A stretch of 64,000 nucleotides of DNA from Edaphobacter acidisoli (GCF_014642855.1 NZ_BMJB01000001.1:2728001-2792000), one strand, 5' to 3'; positions 15,709-23,836 are shown, counted from the first letter of the stretch. Program-made: numbers and translations. Notes: generated from the letters alone by a model not told the origin.

Positions 15709-16176
15709 TTACTTCGCCAGCTCGGCCTTCACAATCTCACTCACCATCCGGCCATCGGCGCGCAAACCTTCGGCGGCAATCTTCTGCTGCACAGCCTTCA
15801 TCACCGACCCCATCTCCTTCGGCCCCGGCTTCGAGCCGCCCGCAGCGATCCCCGCAATCACACCCGCCACCACGCCGCGAATCTCATCTTCTCCAACAGC
15901 CTTCGGCAGATACTCCTCAATCATCTTGATCTCGGCCAGCTCCTTCTCCGCCAGCTCCGCGCGCCCACCCTTCGCAAACTGCTCCGCCGAATCCTTCCGC
16001 TGCTTAATCAACGTCGTCAGTATCTGTGCCTCTTCGGCTTCAGTCAGCGCCGCCCGCTTATCAATCTCCTTATTTCTAAGCGCCGACTTCACCATCCGAA
16101 GCGTCGTCAGCTTGTGCTCCTCGCGCGCCTTCATCGCGACAACAATATCCGCCTGCACCTTCTCGCCAATCGCCAT
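15709..16176 (-). CDS. GatB/YqeY domain protein
   Basis: 155 residues starting at ATG 16176 (MAIGEKVQADI), the usual family N terminus; the frame to 16236 would add unrelated residues. It holds the YqeY/GatB tail fold: MKAREEHKLTTLRMVKSALRNKEID near 15-40, QRKDSAEQF near 60, EIKMIEEYLPKAV near 82 and a final RADGRMVSEIVKAEL. In GatB this tail helps bind tRNA; free YqeY proteins are thought to interact with tRNA or nucleoid but their role is not settled. Divergent from padR, 90 bp apart. Confidence 0.9.
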   Translation of the reverse strand: MAIGEKVQADIVVAMKAREEHKLTTLRMVKSALRNKEIDKRAALTEAEEAQILTTLIKQRKDSAEQFAKGGRAELAEKELAEIKMIEEYLPKAVGEDEIRGVVAGVIAGIAAGGSKPGPKEMGSVMKAVQQKIAAEGLRADGRMVSEIVKAELAK

Positions 16177-16222
16177 GTATGTACCTGCCCACGCATGATT
16201 ATAAGTTCCCGGCAAACAATAC

Positions 16223-16268
16223 TTGACATCACACACTGTTTATCATACAGTATGTTCAATACAGTATG
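16223..16268 (+). promoter_or_regulatory. padR promoter with overlapping PadR-type operators
   Basis: A consensus -35 TTGACA (16223-16228) and a -10-like TACAGT (16246-16251) are 17 bp apart. ACTGT (16235-16239) and ACAGT (16247-16251) form an inverted repeat over the -10. ACAGTATG occurs at 16247-16254 and again at 16261-16268, where it includes the padR ATG. Transcription would start close to 16258, leaving a leader of only about 8 nt. Confidence 0.6.
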
Positions 16269-16667
16269 ACACCGACCTCCCAACCCGCACCCTCTCAGCC
16301 CCAGGGCGAGCTCTTCGACTCCCTCCGGCTGGAGCTTCGTCGCGGCTGCCTGGTTCTGGCCGTACTGACACAGTTACGCGACGAGCACTACGGCTACACT
16401 CTGCGCAAGTCGCTGGTCGAAACCGGCCTCGAGATCGAAGAGAGCACGCTCTACCCGCTCCTCCGCCGCCTCGAATCGCAGGGTCTGCTCACCAGCCAGT
16501 GGCGCGAAGAGGACAAGCGCAACAAGCGCTTCTACCGGCTCAACGCTCAAGGCGAGGTGGTGCTCGAACACCTCCTGAGCGAGTGGAGAGGCATCAACCG
16601 CGCCATCGAGCAGATCCTCACCCGGGACCCAAACCAGACCACCAGCGCAGACCGAAAAGGAGAATAA
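16266..16667 (+). CDS. PadR-family transcriptional regulator
   Basis: 133 residues with a winged helix: RRGCLVLAVLTQLRDEHYGYTLRKSL near 25-50, the recognition segment EESTLYPLLRRLESQGLL near 58-75 and the wing KRFYRLNAQGEVVL. The short C-terminal helix is that of subfamily 2 (small PadR). Start ATG 16266 lies inside an operator copy, so autorepression is likely. The next gene begins 3 nt after its stop, a common pairing in which PadR controls a downstream membrane protein. Confidence 0.92.
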   Translation: MTPTSQPAPSQPQGELFDSLRLELRRGCLVLAVLTQLRDEHYGYTLRKSLVETGLEIEESTLYPLLRRLESQGLLTSQWREEDKRNKRFYRLNAQGEVVLEHLLSEWRGINRAIEQILTRDPNQTTSADRKGE

Positions 16668-16669
16668 GT

Positions 16670-17665
16670 ATGGATATCCTTGAGCGTTACCTGCAAGCCA
16701 TCGCCGAGCATCTTCCCGCCAGGACACGACAGGACACCATCGCCGAGCTGCGCGCCAACCTGCTCGCCGAGATCGAAGCCCGCGAAGAGCAACTCGGTCG
16801 CGCCCTCACCGAAGACGAGGCAGCAAAGATCCTCGAAGCCCACGGGATGCCCATCATGGTTGCGGCACGCTACCAGCCGCAGCACTCGCTCATCGGTCCG
16901 GCGATGTTCCCCATCTACTGGTACACGCTTAAGAAGAGCTTCCCGCTCGTGGTGCTCGCCTACGCCGCAATCGAAGCCGTGCGAATCGTGCTTCAGGGGC
17001 AGCCACTGTCGGAGCTTCCCGGCGCGCTCGCTCACTTCTGGACCGTGGCGCTGATCTTCTGGGCGATCGTGACGCTCGGCTTCGCGGTCTTCGAGTATCT
17101 GCAACAAACGCAGAAAACCAAATTCGGCATGCCGCACTGGAGCGTCCGCGACCTGCCCAAGCTCAAGCGCGACGAGAGAGCGCCGTCCCTGTTTCATGAC
17201 ATCGCCGACGTGATCGTCAGCATCGCAGCCATCCTCTGGCTGCTGGCCGTGCCTGACCATCCCTACCTGATCCTCGGTCCCGGCGCGCGCTACACGCACC
17301 AGATGCCCTTCAGCCTCTCGCCGGAGTGGCACGTCTTCTACTGGCAGATCATAGCGCTGCTGATCGCCATGGCTACCCTGAAAGGGCTGATGCTGTCGCC
17401 GGGTCTGCGCTCGCAGAGATCATGGATACAGCTTGCCGTGCAGGCGCTCGGCATCGGCATCCCTGCGATTGCGCTTCAGATGAAGCCGTTCTTCGTCCCC
17501 ACCAACTCCACTGAAACCATCCAGTCCCTTGTAGTCATCAACGATGGCATCGCGCTCGGCTTCAAGATTGCGATCGCCATCGCCTCTATCAAGCTTGTCT
17601 GGGATCTCTGGCAGGCTGTCCGCTCGCGCACAGGCAAACAGCCCGGATTCGCGGCCATCTGGTAG
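16670..17665 (+). CDS. Membrane protein with N-terminal HAAS-like domain, PadR partner
   Basis: 331 residues from ATG 16670 with AAGGAG upstream. Residues 1-75 form an alpha-helical domain (LERYLQAIAEHLPARTRQDTIAELRANLLAEIEAREEQLGR... ILEAHGMPIMVAARY) of the kind found beside PadR genes. Then come about six hydrophobic segments (near 88-108, 125-148, 180-198, 222-245, 258-275, 290-312). It is cotranscribed with padR. The protein probably responds to or carries out what PadR controls, but no transport or enzyme motif is evident. Confidence 0.75.
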   Translation: MDILERYLQAIAEHLPARTRQDTIAELRANLLAEIEAREEQLGRALTEDEAAKILEAHGMPIMVAARYQPQHSLIGPAMFPIYWYTLKKSFPLVVLAYAAIEAVRIVLQGQPLSELPGALAHFWTVALIFWAIVTLGFAVFEYLQQTQKTKFGMPHWSVRDLPKLKRDERAPSLFHDIADVIVSIAAILWLLAVPDHPYLILGPGARYTHQMPFSLSPEWHVFYWQIIALLIAMATLKGLMLSPGLRSQRSWIQLAVQALGIGIPAIALQMKPFFVPTNSTETIQSLVVINDGIALGFKIAIAIASIKLVWDLWQAVRSRTGKQPGFAAIW

Positions 17666-17684
17666 CAGCACATCGTCACAGCAA

Positions 17685-17720
17685 CTCATCGCGAGGCGGC
17701 GCAGTTCGTCTCGCGATGAG
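17685..17720 (+). terminator. Hairpin after the padR operon
   Basis: CTCATCGCGAG (17685-17695) pairs perfectly with CTCGCGATGAG (17710-17720), with a 14-nt loop. There is no T-run, so termination is likely but not certain. Confidence 0.5.
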
Positions 17721-17751
17721 GCCATCTCGACAAAATCGCTACAATAGAACC

Positions 17752-18933
17752 ATGATCCGGAAAACACGCCTCTTTACTCCTGGCCCGACGCCACTGCTCC
17801 CTGCCGCCCAGTTCGCCATGGCAGCCGCCGACATTCACCACCGCACGCCGGAGTTCCGTGCGCTCTTCACCCGCGTTCTCTCCCAGCTCAAGGACTTCGT
17901 CGGCACCAAGAACGACGTCATCATCCTCTCCAGTTCGGGCACCGGAGCCATGGAGGCCGCCGTCTCCAACCTCACCAGCCCCGGCGACCGCGTCCTCGTC
18001 CTCACCGCCGGCAAGTTCGGCGAGCGCTGGAGCGCCCTCACCAAGGCCTTCGGCTGCCACGTCGATGTCATAGAGAAGCCCTACGGCCAGACCTTCGACC
18101 TCGCCGAAGTCAAAGCCGCGCTCAAGCTCGAAACCCGCGCCGTCTTCGTCCAGGCCACCGAGTCCTCGACCGCCGTCCGCCACGACGTGCAGGCCATTGC
18201 AAAGCTGCTCAGGGACGAAAAATCCGAGGCGCTGCTCGTAGTCGACGCCATCACCGGCCTCGGCACCACGCACCTCGACATGGACGCCTGGGGCGTCGAT
18301 GTCCTCATCGGCGGCTCACAGAAAGCCGTCATGATGCCTCCCGGCCTCAGCTACATCGCCATCTCGCAGCGCGCCTGGGACCGCATGGAGTCCACCTACA
18401 ACCCGCGCTACTACTTCGACCTCCGCAAGGAGCGCAAGAACGCCGCGAAGGGCGAATCCGCCTACACGCCGCCGGTCTCGCTGATCGCCGCACTCGGCGC
18501 ATCGCTCGACTACATCGCCGGCCAGGCCGAGGGCAATCTCGCCGAAGGCCGCAAGAAGCTCGTCGACAACGCCGAAACCTGCGCCGCCATGACTCGTGCA
18601 GCCGTCGAAGCGATGGGCCTGAAGCTCTTCGCGCCCAAAGGCTACGAAGCCGCAGCAGCCACGGCCATCCTGCCGCCCGAGGGCACCGACTCCGGCATCC
18701 TCGTCAAAGGTCTGAAGACGAAGTTCGCCGCCATCGTCACCGACGGCCAGGGCGAGATGAAGGGCCATCTCTTCCGCATCGCGCACATCGGCTTCTTCGA
18801 CTACCTGGACACGATCGCCATCATCGGCGCACTCGAGCAGGTCATCGCATCCGCGAAGCTGCCCTTGCCCAACTTCGAGTTCGGCAAAGGCCTCATCGCC
18901 GCACAAAAAGTCTTCGCCGACCGCGTCAAGTAG
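17752..18933 (+). CDS. Class V PLP-dependent aminotransferase (serine-pyruvate / alanine-glyoxylate type)
   Basis: 393 residues from ATG 17752 (MIRKTRLFTPGPTPL), preceded by a TACAAT -10-like box at 17740. Marks: FTPGPTP near 8, HHRTPEF, SSSGTGAMEAAVSNL near 62, VDAITGLGT near 165 and the PLP lysine in GGSQKAVMMPPGLSYIA near 190. The family moves an amino group from serine, alanine or phosphoserine to glyoxylate, pyruvate or 2-oxoglutarate. serA lies about 2.9 kb downstream on the same strand and no serC is in the window, so this enzyme could supply the phosphoserine aminotransferase step; that is inference. Confidence 0.88.
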   Translation: MIRKTRLFTPGPTPLLPAAQFAMAAADIHHRTPEFRALFTRVLSQLKDFVGTKNDVIILSSSGTGAMEAAVSNLTSPGDRVLVLTAGKFGERWSALTKAFGCHVDVIEKPYGQTFDLAEVKAALKLETRAVFVQATESSTAVRHDVQAIAKLLRDEKSEALLVVDAITGLGTTHLDMDAWGVDVLIGGSQKAVMMPPGLSYIAISQRAWDRMESTYNPRYYFDLRKERKNAAKGESAYTPPVSLIAALGASLDYIAGQAEGNLAEGRKKLVDNAETCAAMTRAAVEAMGLKLFAPKGYEAAAATAILPPEGTDSGILVKGLKTKFAAIVTDGQGEMKGHLFRIAHIGFFDYLDTIAIIGALEQVIASAKLPLPNFEFGKGLIAAQKVFADRVK

Positions 18934-18944
18934 CTCCAAACACA

Positions 18945-18978
18945 GAGAGCCATGCTCAACACAAAGGGCGTGGCTCTC
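18945..18978 (+). terminator. Hairpin after the aminotransferase gene
   Basis: GAGAGCCATGC (18945-18955) pairs with GCGTGGCTCTC (18968-18978) with one mismatch. It starts 12 bp after the stop codon. No strong T-run follows. Confidence 0.5.
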
Positions 18979-18985
18979 CTAAACA

Positions 18986-19032
18986 CCTCATCCTTCCTTG
19001 CATTTCCATTCCGCAGCGTAGCGAAGGAATCT
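18986..19032. repeat. Dispersed repeat, GCATTYCCATTCCGCA...GAAGGAATCTG type
   Basis: The segment TTGCATTTCCATTCCGCA followed by GCGAAGGAATCTG matches, with changes, the element at 6914-6961 (TTGCATTCCCATTCCGCA ... GGAATCTG) and the hairpin at 60204. Confidence 0.45.
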
Positions 19033-19118
19033 GTTTGTTCTCCGCACCGCACCGTTCACAGCACACCCAAGACCCGTCATATAAACTAGATCCACTCAGC
19101 CCTCTTATGGGAGACACC

Positions 19119-19319
19119 ATGAACTACGAGATCGAGTTCGAGCAGGAAGACGACGGCCGCTGGATCGCCGAAATTCCATCGCTGCCCGGAGTCATGGCCT
19201 ATGGCGCCTCCAAACGTGAGGCCGAATCGAAAGTTGAGGCCCTGGCCCTGCGCGTCATCGCCGACGCTCTCGAGCGAGACAGCGCCACGACGACCCACAT
19301 CGGCTTCGCTGCCGCATGA
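19119..19319 (+). CDS. hicB: HicB-type antitoxin
   Basis: 66 residues from ATG 19119 with GGGAG 5 nt upstream. The partial RNase-H-like HicB fold is clear: NYEIEFEQEDDGRWIAEIPSLPG, then the AYGASKREAESKVEALALRVI helix. There is no C-terminal helix-turn-helix or ribbon-helix-helix, so it neutralises HicA by binding but is not an obvious DNA-binding autoregulator. Its TGA overlaps the hicA start as ATGA. Here the antitoxin comes first, the reverse of the classical hicA-hicB order. Confidence 0.9.
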   Translation: MNYEIEFEQEDDGRWIAEIPSLPGVMAYGASKREAESKVEALALRVIADALERDSATTTHIGFAAA

Positions 19320-19534
19320 GCCAATGGCCCAGCTCCAAAGCCAAACGGGTTTATAAAGCGCTGTTACGCATCGGCTGGTCTGAACATCACCTCATCAAGG
19401 GCAGCTCGCACGTGCAGCTGACGCGGCCCGGCTATGAAAATTTCACCTGGGCCTTTCACGATTCAGATGAGATAGGCCCCAAGATGCTTGCGCGCCTAGC
19501 GAAGAAGACGGGCCTCACCCCACGCGACCTTTAG
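19316..19534 (+). CDS. hicA: HicA-type mRNA interferase toxin
   Basis: 72 residues with the double-stranded-RNA-binding-like HicA fold. The active-site His lies in KGSSHVQLTRPG near residue 31, and GWSEHHLIKGSSH matches the family core. The tail PKMLARLAKKTGLTPRDL is the usual C-terminal helix. Translation is coupled to hicB by the ATGA overlap. The toxin cleaves mRNA when free. Both genes look intact. Confidence 0.9.
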   Translation: MSQWPSSKAKRVYKALLRIGWSEHHLIKGSSHVQLTRPGYENFTWAFHDSDEIGPKMLARLAKKTGLTPRDL

Positions 19535-19591
19535 TATCTGAGCAACCTTCACTCGACCAGACCTTCTCGCACCCGAGGCTCATCGCCAGAC

Positions 19592-20935
19592 TCACTTCGC
19601 CTCAGCCACCAGCCCCTGCAACCGTTCCTTCTTAATCTTCAGCACCACGCCCGAGTTCCTGTCCGCCACCTCGCTCACGTGGTACTCCGCCGAAGTTCCC
19701 AGCACCTCCGCAACCTCCGCTGACGTCAGCTTGTAATCTTCGCTCAGCCAGTCCGCCATGCTCGACGTGGCCGACTTCAGCGCCTCATCCACCGACCCCT
19801 CCAGCCCCATCGCCACAATCTCGTCCGCCGTCTCCACCCGCGGGCCGCCAATCCGCTTGCCCGGAATCACATCCACCGTGATCTCCACGTCCATCGACGT
19901 CTCCAGCGCATTGCCATTCAGCTCGCCATCGCCCTGCATCGCGTGCCCATCGCCGAAATACAAGAGCGCGCCCGGATTCATCACCGGCAGATACAACGTC
20001 GCACCCTCCACCATCCCGTTGAAGTCCATGTTGCCGCCAAAAGAACCCGAGTCGCCCGTCGGCGGCGGTGCAGCCGCAGGCGGCGGAGCCACCGCAATGC
20101 ATCCCAGCATCGGCCGCAGCGGCACCGTGTAGTGCGCCGTATGCTCCCCCGGAGTCTCCAGATACGCCACGCCCTTCTCGCGGTCCAGATGCCAGCGCAC
20201 GGACTTCCCGTTGTCCTTCACCTTCACCGCCAGATTGCTGTTCGTCGCGCTCTCCACAATATCGTCGTCGCTCACCGCCCAGTCACGATTCAGCCGCAGC
20301 CGCTTAATGTGGACCACCAGCGTGTCCCCCGGCATCGCCGACTCCACATAAAACGGCCCCGTCTCCGGATTCCCGCCCATCACACGCCTCACACCCTGCG
20401 CATCGGTGCCGCCCGCATCCACCGTCCACGTATGAATCGTGTCTCCAGGAGCCACCGTCAGCACTGGCTTGTTCAGCGCCGAGAACTGCCGGTAAAACAC
20501 CGTCGGGGTAAACTCATGCACCTGCGCAGGCCCTGTAGGCCGCTTCGGAACAATCATCGCCGTGAACTTCACCACAACAGGCGTATCGCCCGGCGCAGTC
20601 CACGTCATCGTGCCCGTCAGCGCACCGTTCTCGAGCACGGCCTGTGTCTCCTGCGAAGCGCCCTGACCATCCTTCGCCACATAGTGCACCGCACTGCCGC
20701 TCACCGTACCTTCAAGCGCGCTTCCGTTGAACTTGCCGGTAAGTTTGTCGCCATTCTGCGCGAGATCCAGATTCATATACCGCGGCGTGCCATACCAGTC
20801 CGCCGTAATGAACCACCTCCCCGTCAAATCCCGCGCCGCATCATTTGCCTGGTAAGCCCACGCCTGCGCCGAAAGCGCAGAGATCACCAACACACATCCC
20901 GCAAGAACCTTTGCCCGCATGTATCCAGCTCGCAT
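19592..20935 (-). CDS. Exported acetamidase/formamidase-family protein
   Basis: 447 residues from ATG 20935, which has GAGG 7 nt upstream; a GTG at 20950 is the alternative. A signal peptide (VLAGCVLVISALSAQAWA) is followed by about 110 residues of a beta-domain (DLTGRWFITADWYGTPRYMNLDL, GKFNGSALEGTVSG) not present in cytosolic formamidases. The FmdA/AmdA fold begins near 145: VAPGDTIHTWTVDAGG, MGGNPETGPFYVE, GDTLVVHIKRL, MLGCIAV, SGSFGGNMDFNGMVEGATLYLPV, GALLYFGDGHAMQGDGE. These are the core metal and substrate segments. It likely cleaves a small amide outside the cytoplasm. It reads away from serA. Confidence 0.85.
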   Translation of the reverse strand: MRAGYMRAKVLAGCVLVISALSAQAWAYQANDAARDLTGRWFITADWYGTPRYMNLDLAQNGDKLTGKFNGSALEGTVSGSAVHYVAKDGQGASQETQAVLENGALTGTMTWTAPGDTPVVVKFTAMIVPKRPTGPAQVHEFTPTVFYRQFSALNKPVLTVAPGDTIHTWTVDAGGTDAQGVRRVMGGNPETGPFYVESAMPGDTLVVHIKRLRLNRDWAVSDDDIVESATNSNLAVKVKDNGKSVRWHLDREKGVAYLETPGEHTAHYTVPLRPMLGCIAVAPPPAAAPPPTGDSGSFGGNMDFNGMVEGATLYLPVMNPGALLYFGDGHAMQGDGELNGNALETSMDVEITVDVIPGKRIGGPRVETADEIVAMGLEGSVDEALKSATSSMADWLSEDYKLTSAEVAEVLGTSAEYHVSEVADRNSGVVLKIKKERLQGLVAEAK

Positions 20936-21047
20936 ATCTTCGCCTCGCACCAGAGAGATTGAGTGATTGCAGCACAGAGAACTCTACGCCCGGTCATCAC
21001 AAAGGTTCCCAGAACTACCTTAGCCGCTCGAAAAACCAACATTGTTT

Positions 21048-21267
21048 TTGTCGTTGTCGTTGCTTCTGAGATAGGCCCGGACTTCAGTCCGGGCAACAAA
21101 CCAGCCACAAAAAAAGGGCTTCAGAGGGTGCTGAAAAATAGTTGTTTTGAAGGGGCGCGACTTCAGTCGCGCCGAAAACTCAATCGGTGAAAGAGCACGC
21201 GTTCGCACATCTCTTACAACCGCCGCAAAAATTCTCCACAGCGGAAGGGCACACGTTTACGTGTGCC
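21048..21267. repeat. Trinucleotide run and three short palindromes upstream of serA
   Basis: After a GTCGTTGTCGTTGCT run come GCCCGGACT-TC-AGTCCGGGC (21075-21094), GGCGCGACT-TC-AGTCGCGCC (21154-21173) and GGCACACG-TTTA-CGTGTGCC (21248-21267). The first two share the GACTTCAGTC core with different GC-rich outer stems, as in REP-like elements with compensatory changes. A CCTGAGC-AAAGTCGAAGGGCC unit follows at 21302-21323. Confidence 0.6.
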
Positions 21268-21515
21268 AATAAACGCCACGCCGAAAGTCGTTACCGCTCT
21301 GCCCTGAGCAAAGTCGAAGGGCCGGAGTGAAGCCCACAGGGCGAAACGACCCAAATCCCCCGCGCCACAAATTCTTGTCAAGCCCCCAAAATCACACAAA
21401 TCCACTCGCAAAACCGCCAACCGAAACCAATCAAACCACTTCCACCACAAAGATTTTTCCGCCCAACCTGGCGGTTTAGTTTTCCGTCATCCGCTAAAAT
21501 AAAGAAGTACAGATA

Positions 21516-21547
21516 AAAAGCCCCGAGGCCACAGGCCCGGGGCTTTT
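21516..21547 (+). terminator. Strong rho-independent terminator with no gene before it
   Basis: AAAAGCCCCG-A-GGCC-ACA-GGCC-CGGGGCTTTT forms a long GC stem with A-tract and T-tract flanks. No ORF on the plus strand ends here. A TAAAAT -10-like box lies at 21495-21500 and the serA start is 278 bp downstream, so this may end a small RNA or act as a leader attenuator. Confidence 0.7.
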
Positions 21548-21585
21548 CCATTTCATAACCCAAATGAACGGAAGACTTTACTGCC

Positions 21586-21828
21586 ATGCGCCTCGAAAAA
21601 TCAAAGCATTTAAGAGAAACTGGAGCTGAAGTCCAAAACCAACCCACGCCAAATCAAGACTTTGCGCAAAAAGCAGGGGGAGGGGGTCCAACCTCATCCA
21701 ACACCTTGCCAGCGATACCGGCTAAACTGGAGACTCGCACATCTCCAGTTCTTCCCGACGCCAACGCCGCCCCGGTGCGGCCCCGATGCTGGACCCGCAG
21801 CAGGAACAGGAAAACGAACTCTCCATGA
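21586..21828 (+). CDS. Possible 80-residue upstream ORF coupled to serA
   Basis: This ORF starts at ATG 21586 and its TGA overlaps the serA start codon as ATGA (21825-21828). The serA start has no good ribosome site, which fits coupling. The product is Pro/Thr/Asn-rich and resembles nothing I know. Within it lies the hairpin AACTGGAGA-N8-TCTCCAGTT (21725-21750). It may be an uncoded leader read by chance. Confidence 0.3.
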   Translation: MRLEKSKHLRETGAEVQNQPTPNQDFAQKAGGGGPTSSNTLPAIPAKLETRTSPVLPDANAAPVRPRCWTRSRNRKTNSP

Positions 21829-23459
21829 AGATCGTCCTCGCCGAAAAAGTCTCTCCCGCCACTCTCGCCGTCTTCCAGCAGGAACCCGGCTGGCAGGTCG
21901 TCACCCACGACCAGATCAAGAACGGCCTCGCCACCGAACTCGCCGATGCCGACGCCCTCGTCGTCCGCTCCGCCGTCCAGGTCGACGCCCAGCTCCTCGA
22001 GTCCGCCCCCAAGCTCCGCATCATCGGCCGCGCCGGCGTCGGCGTCGATAACATCGACACCCCCGCAGCCACCCACCGCGGCATCGTCGTCATGAACACC
22101 CCCGGAGCCAACGCCGTCGCCGTCGCCGAACTCACCCTCGGCCTCATGGTCTCCATGGCCCGCAGCGTCCCCCGCGCCAACTCCACCATGCACGCCGGCA
22201 AGTGGGAGAAGAAGTCCCTCCAGGGCAGCGAGCTCCGCGGCAAGACGCTCGGCATCGTCGGCCTCGGCCGCATCGGCCTCGAGGTCGCCCGCCGCGCCGC
22301 CAGCTTCGGCATGAACCTCATCGGCTACGACCCCTTCATCGCCCCAGTCGTCGCGCGCGAGAACAACGTCACCCTCGTCCCCATCGACCAGATCTTCAAG
22401 GACTCCGACTACCTCACCCTCCACGTCGGCCTGACCGCGCAGACCGAGGGCATGATCAACGCCACCTCGCTCAAGATCATGAAGAAGGGCATCCGCATCA
22501 TCAACTGCGCCCGCGGCGAGCTGATCGTTGAAGAGGCGCTGGCCGAGGCCATCAAGTCCGGCCACGTCGGCGGTGCTGCGCTCGACGTCTTCCACAAGGA
22601 GCCGCTCAAGGACTCGCCCTTCTTCGAGCTCGACAACGTCATCCTCTCGCCGCACATCGCCGGTTCGACCGACGAGGCGCAGGAGGCCATCGGCATCCAG
22701 CTCGCCCGCCAGGTCTCGGACTACCTCAAACTCGGCGTCGTCCAGAACGCCGTCAACCTGCCCAGCCTCACGCACGAGGAGTACGTCGAGGTCGCGCCCT
22801 ACATCGAGATGGCCGAGCGCCTCGGCCACTTCCTCTCGCACGCCACGGCTGGCAACCTCGAGAGCATCCAGCTCACTTACAGCGGACGCATCGCCTCCGG
22901 CAAAACCGACCTTATCCGCAACGCCGCCATCGCCGGCATCTTCTCAGGCTCCGACGGCAACGAGAACGGCGCGACCCACGCCAACCGCATCAACGCTGCA
23001 GCAGTCGCAGCCGAGCGCGGTATCCGCATCCAGGAAGACAAGAAGGAGTTCACCACCGGCGGCGCAGGCTCGGTGCTGAAGATCGTCCTCCACTCCTCCG
23101 ACGGCGACACCAGCGCATCGGGCACGGTATTGCACGGCTCCTCACCGCGCCTGCTCACCCACGACGGTATCGACATCGAAGCCCCGCTCAACGGCACGCT
23201 GGTCGCTATCCGCAACCACGACGTCCCCGGCGTGATCGGTCGCATCGGCACGATCCTCGGCGAGCATCAGGTGAACATCGCCAACTTCGCCCTGGGCCGC
23301 GCCGTCGCCAACCGCCAGCAGCGCGTGCCGCAAGGACAGGCGCTCGCCGTCGTGCAGATCGACGCTCCAGCCACGACAACGGCAAACGCCGCTCTCGAAG
23401 CGCTGCGCAAGGTGGAAGCCATCGCCAGCGTCCGCCTGATCGAGCTCGGCAAACTGTAG
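21825..23459 (+). CDS. serA: D-3-phosphoglycerate dehydrogenase
   Basis: First step of serine synthesis: 3-phosphoglycerate to 3-phosphohydroxypyruvate with NAD. 544 residues from ATG 21825 (MKIVLAEKVS), the long type-1 form. Seen: GRAGVGVDNID near 75, the Rossmann motif GIVGLGRIG near 148, catalytic Arg in NCARGELI near 230, Glu in DVFHKEP near 260 and His in LSPHIAGST near 282. An intervening ASB domain follows (about 330-455) and then a C-terminal ACT domain (VAIRNHDVPGVIGRIGTILGEHQVNIANFALGR) for feedback by serine. The 889 bp upstream carry palindromes, a terminator and a possible leader ORF. Confidence 0.96.
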   Translation: MKIVLAEKVSPATLAVFQQEPGWQVVTHDQIKNGLATELADADALVVRSAVQVDAQLLESAPKLRIIGRAGVGVDNIDTPAATHRGIVVMNTPGANAVAVAELTLGLMVSMARSVPRANSTMHAGKWEKKSLQGSELRGKTLGIVGLGRIGLEVARRAASFGMNLIGYDPFIAPVVARENNVTLVPIDQIFKDSDYLTLHVGLTAQTEGMINATSLKIMKKGIRIINCARGELIVEEALAEAIKSGHVGGAALDVFHKEPLKDSPFFELDNVILSPHIAGSTDEAQEAIGIQLARQVSDYLKLGVVQNAVNLPSLTHEEYVEVAPYIEMAERLGHFLSHATAGNLESIQLTYSGRIASGKTDLIRNAAIAGIFSGSDGNENGATHANRINAAAVAAERGIRIQEDKKEFTTGGAGSVLKIVLHSSDGDTSASGTVLHGSSPRLLTHDGIDIEAPLNGTLVAIRNHDVPGVIGRIGTILGEHQVNIANFALGRAVANRQQRVPQGQALAVVQIDAPATTTANAALEALRKVEAIASVRLIELGKL

Positions 23460-23521
23460 CCTGAACCCAAAGGATGAAGCGCAAACCATCGCGCTTCATC
23501 CACGCTCCAGAGAGTAGAACC

Positions 23522-23836
23522 ATGCCGCTTTACGAATACGAATGCACCGCCTGTCACCGCCGCACGGAGAAGATCCAGAAGTTCTCCGATGCCCCACTCA
23601 CCGTCTGCCCACACTGCGGCGGCACGCTGGAAAAGCTGCTCCACGCCCCCGCCGTTAGCTTTAAGGGCGGAGGCTGGTATGCCGACGGCTACGGCAATGC
23701 CAAACCAAAATCCTCCAGTGAGAGCGCAAGCAAGCCCGCAGACTCATCTTCCAAGCCCGCCTCGGACTCAAGCAGTACCACCGCAGCGTCGCCCGCTCCC
23801 GCAGCGACCTCAACTGCCAGCGCGGACAAGAAGTAG
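23522..23836 (+). CDS. FmdB-type zinc-ribbon protein
   Basis: 104 residues starting MPLYEYECTACHRRTEKIQKFSDAP, the standard FmdB/CxxC_CxxC_SSSS N terminus. Two CxxC pairs (CTAC near 8-11, CPHC near 31-34) make one zinc ribbon. FKGGGWYADGYG follows, then a Ser/Ala/Pro-rich disordered tail of about 45 residues ending in DKK. Family members are regulators or assembly factors of uncertain role. The gene follows serA by 62 bp and may be read with it. Confidence 0.88.
   Translation: MPLYEYECTACHRRTEKIQKFSDAPLTVCPHCGGTLEKLLHAPAVSFKGGGWYADGYGNAKPKSSSESASKPADSSSKPASDSSSTTAASPAPAATSTASADKK

Noticed and set aside
21654..22841. A 395-codon minus-strand frame opposite serA
   Set aside because: It is a Gly/Asp/Glu/Ala-rich antisense shadow of serA with no domain pattern.
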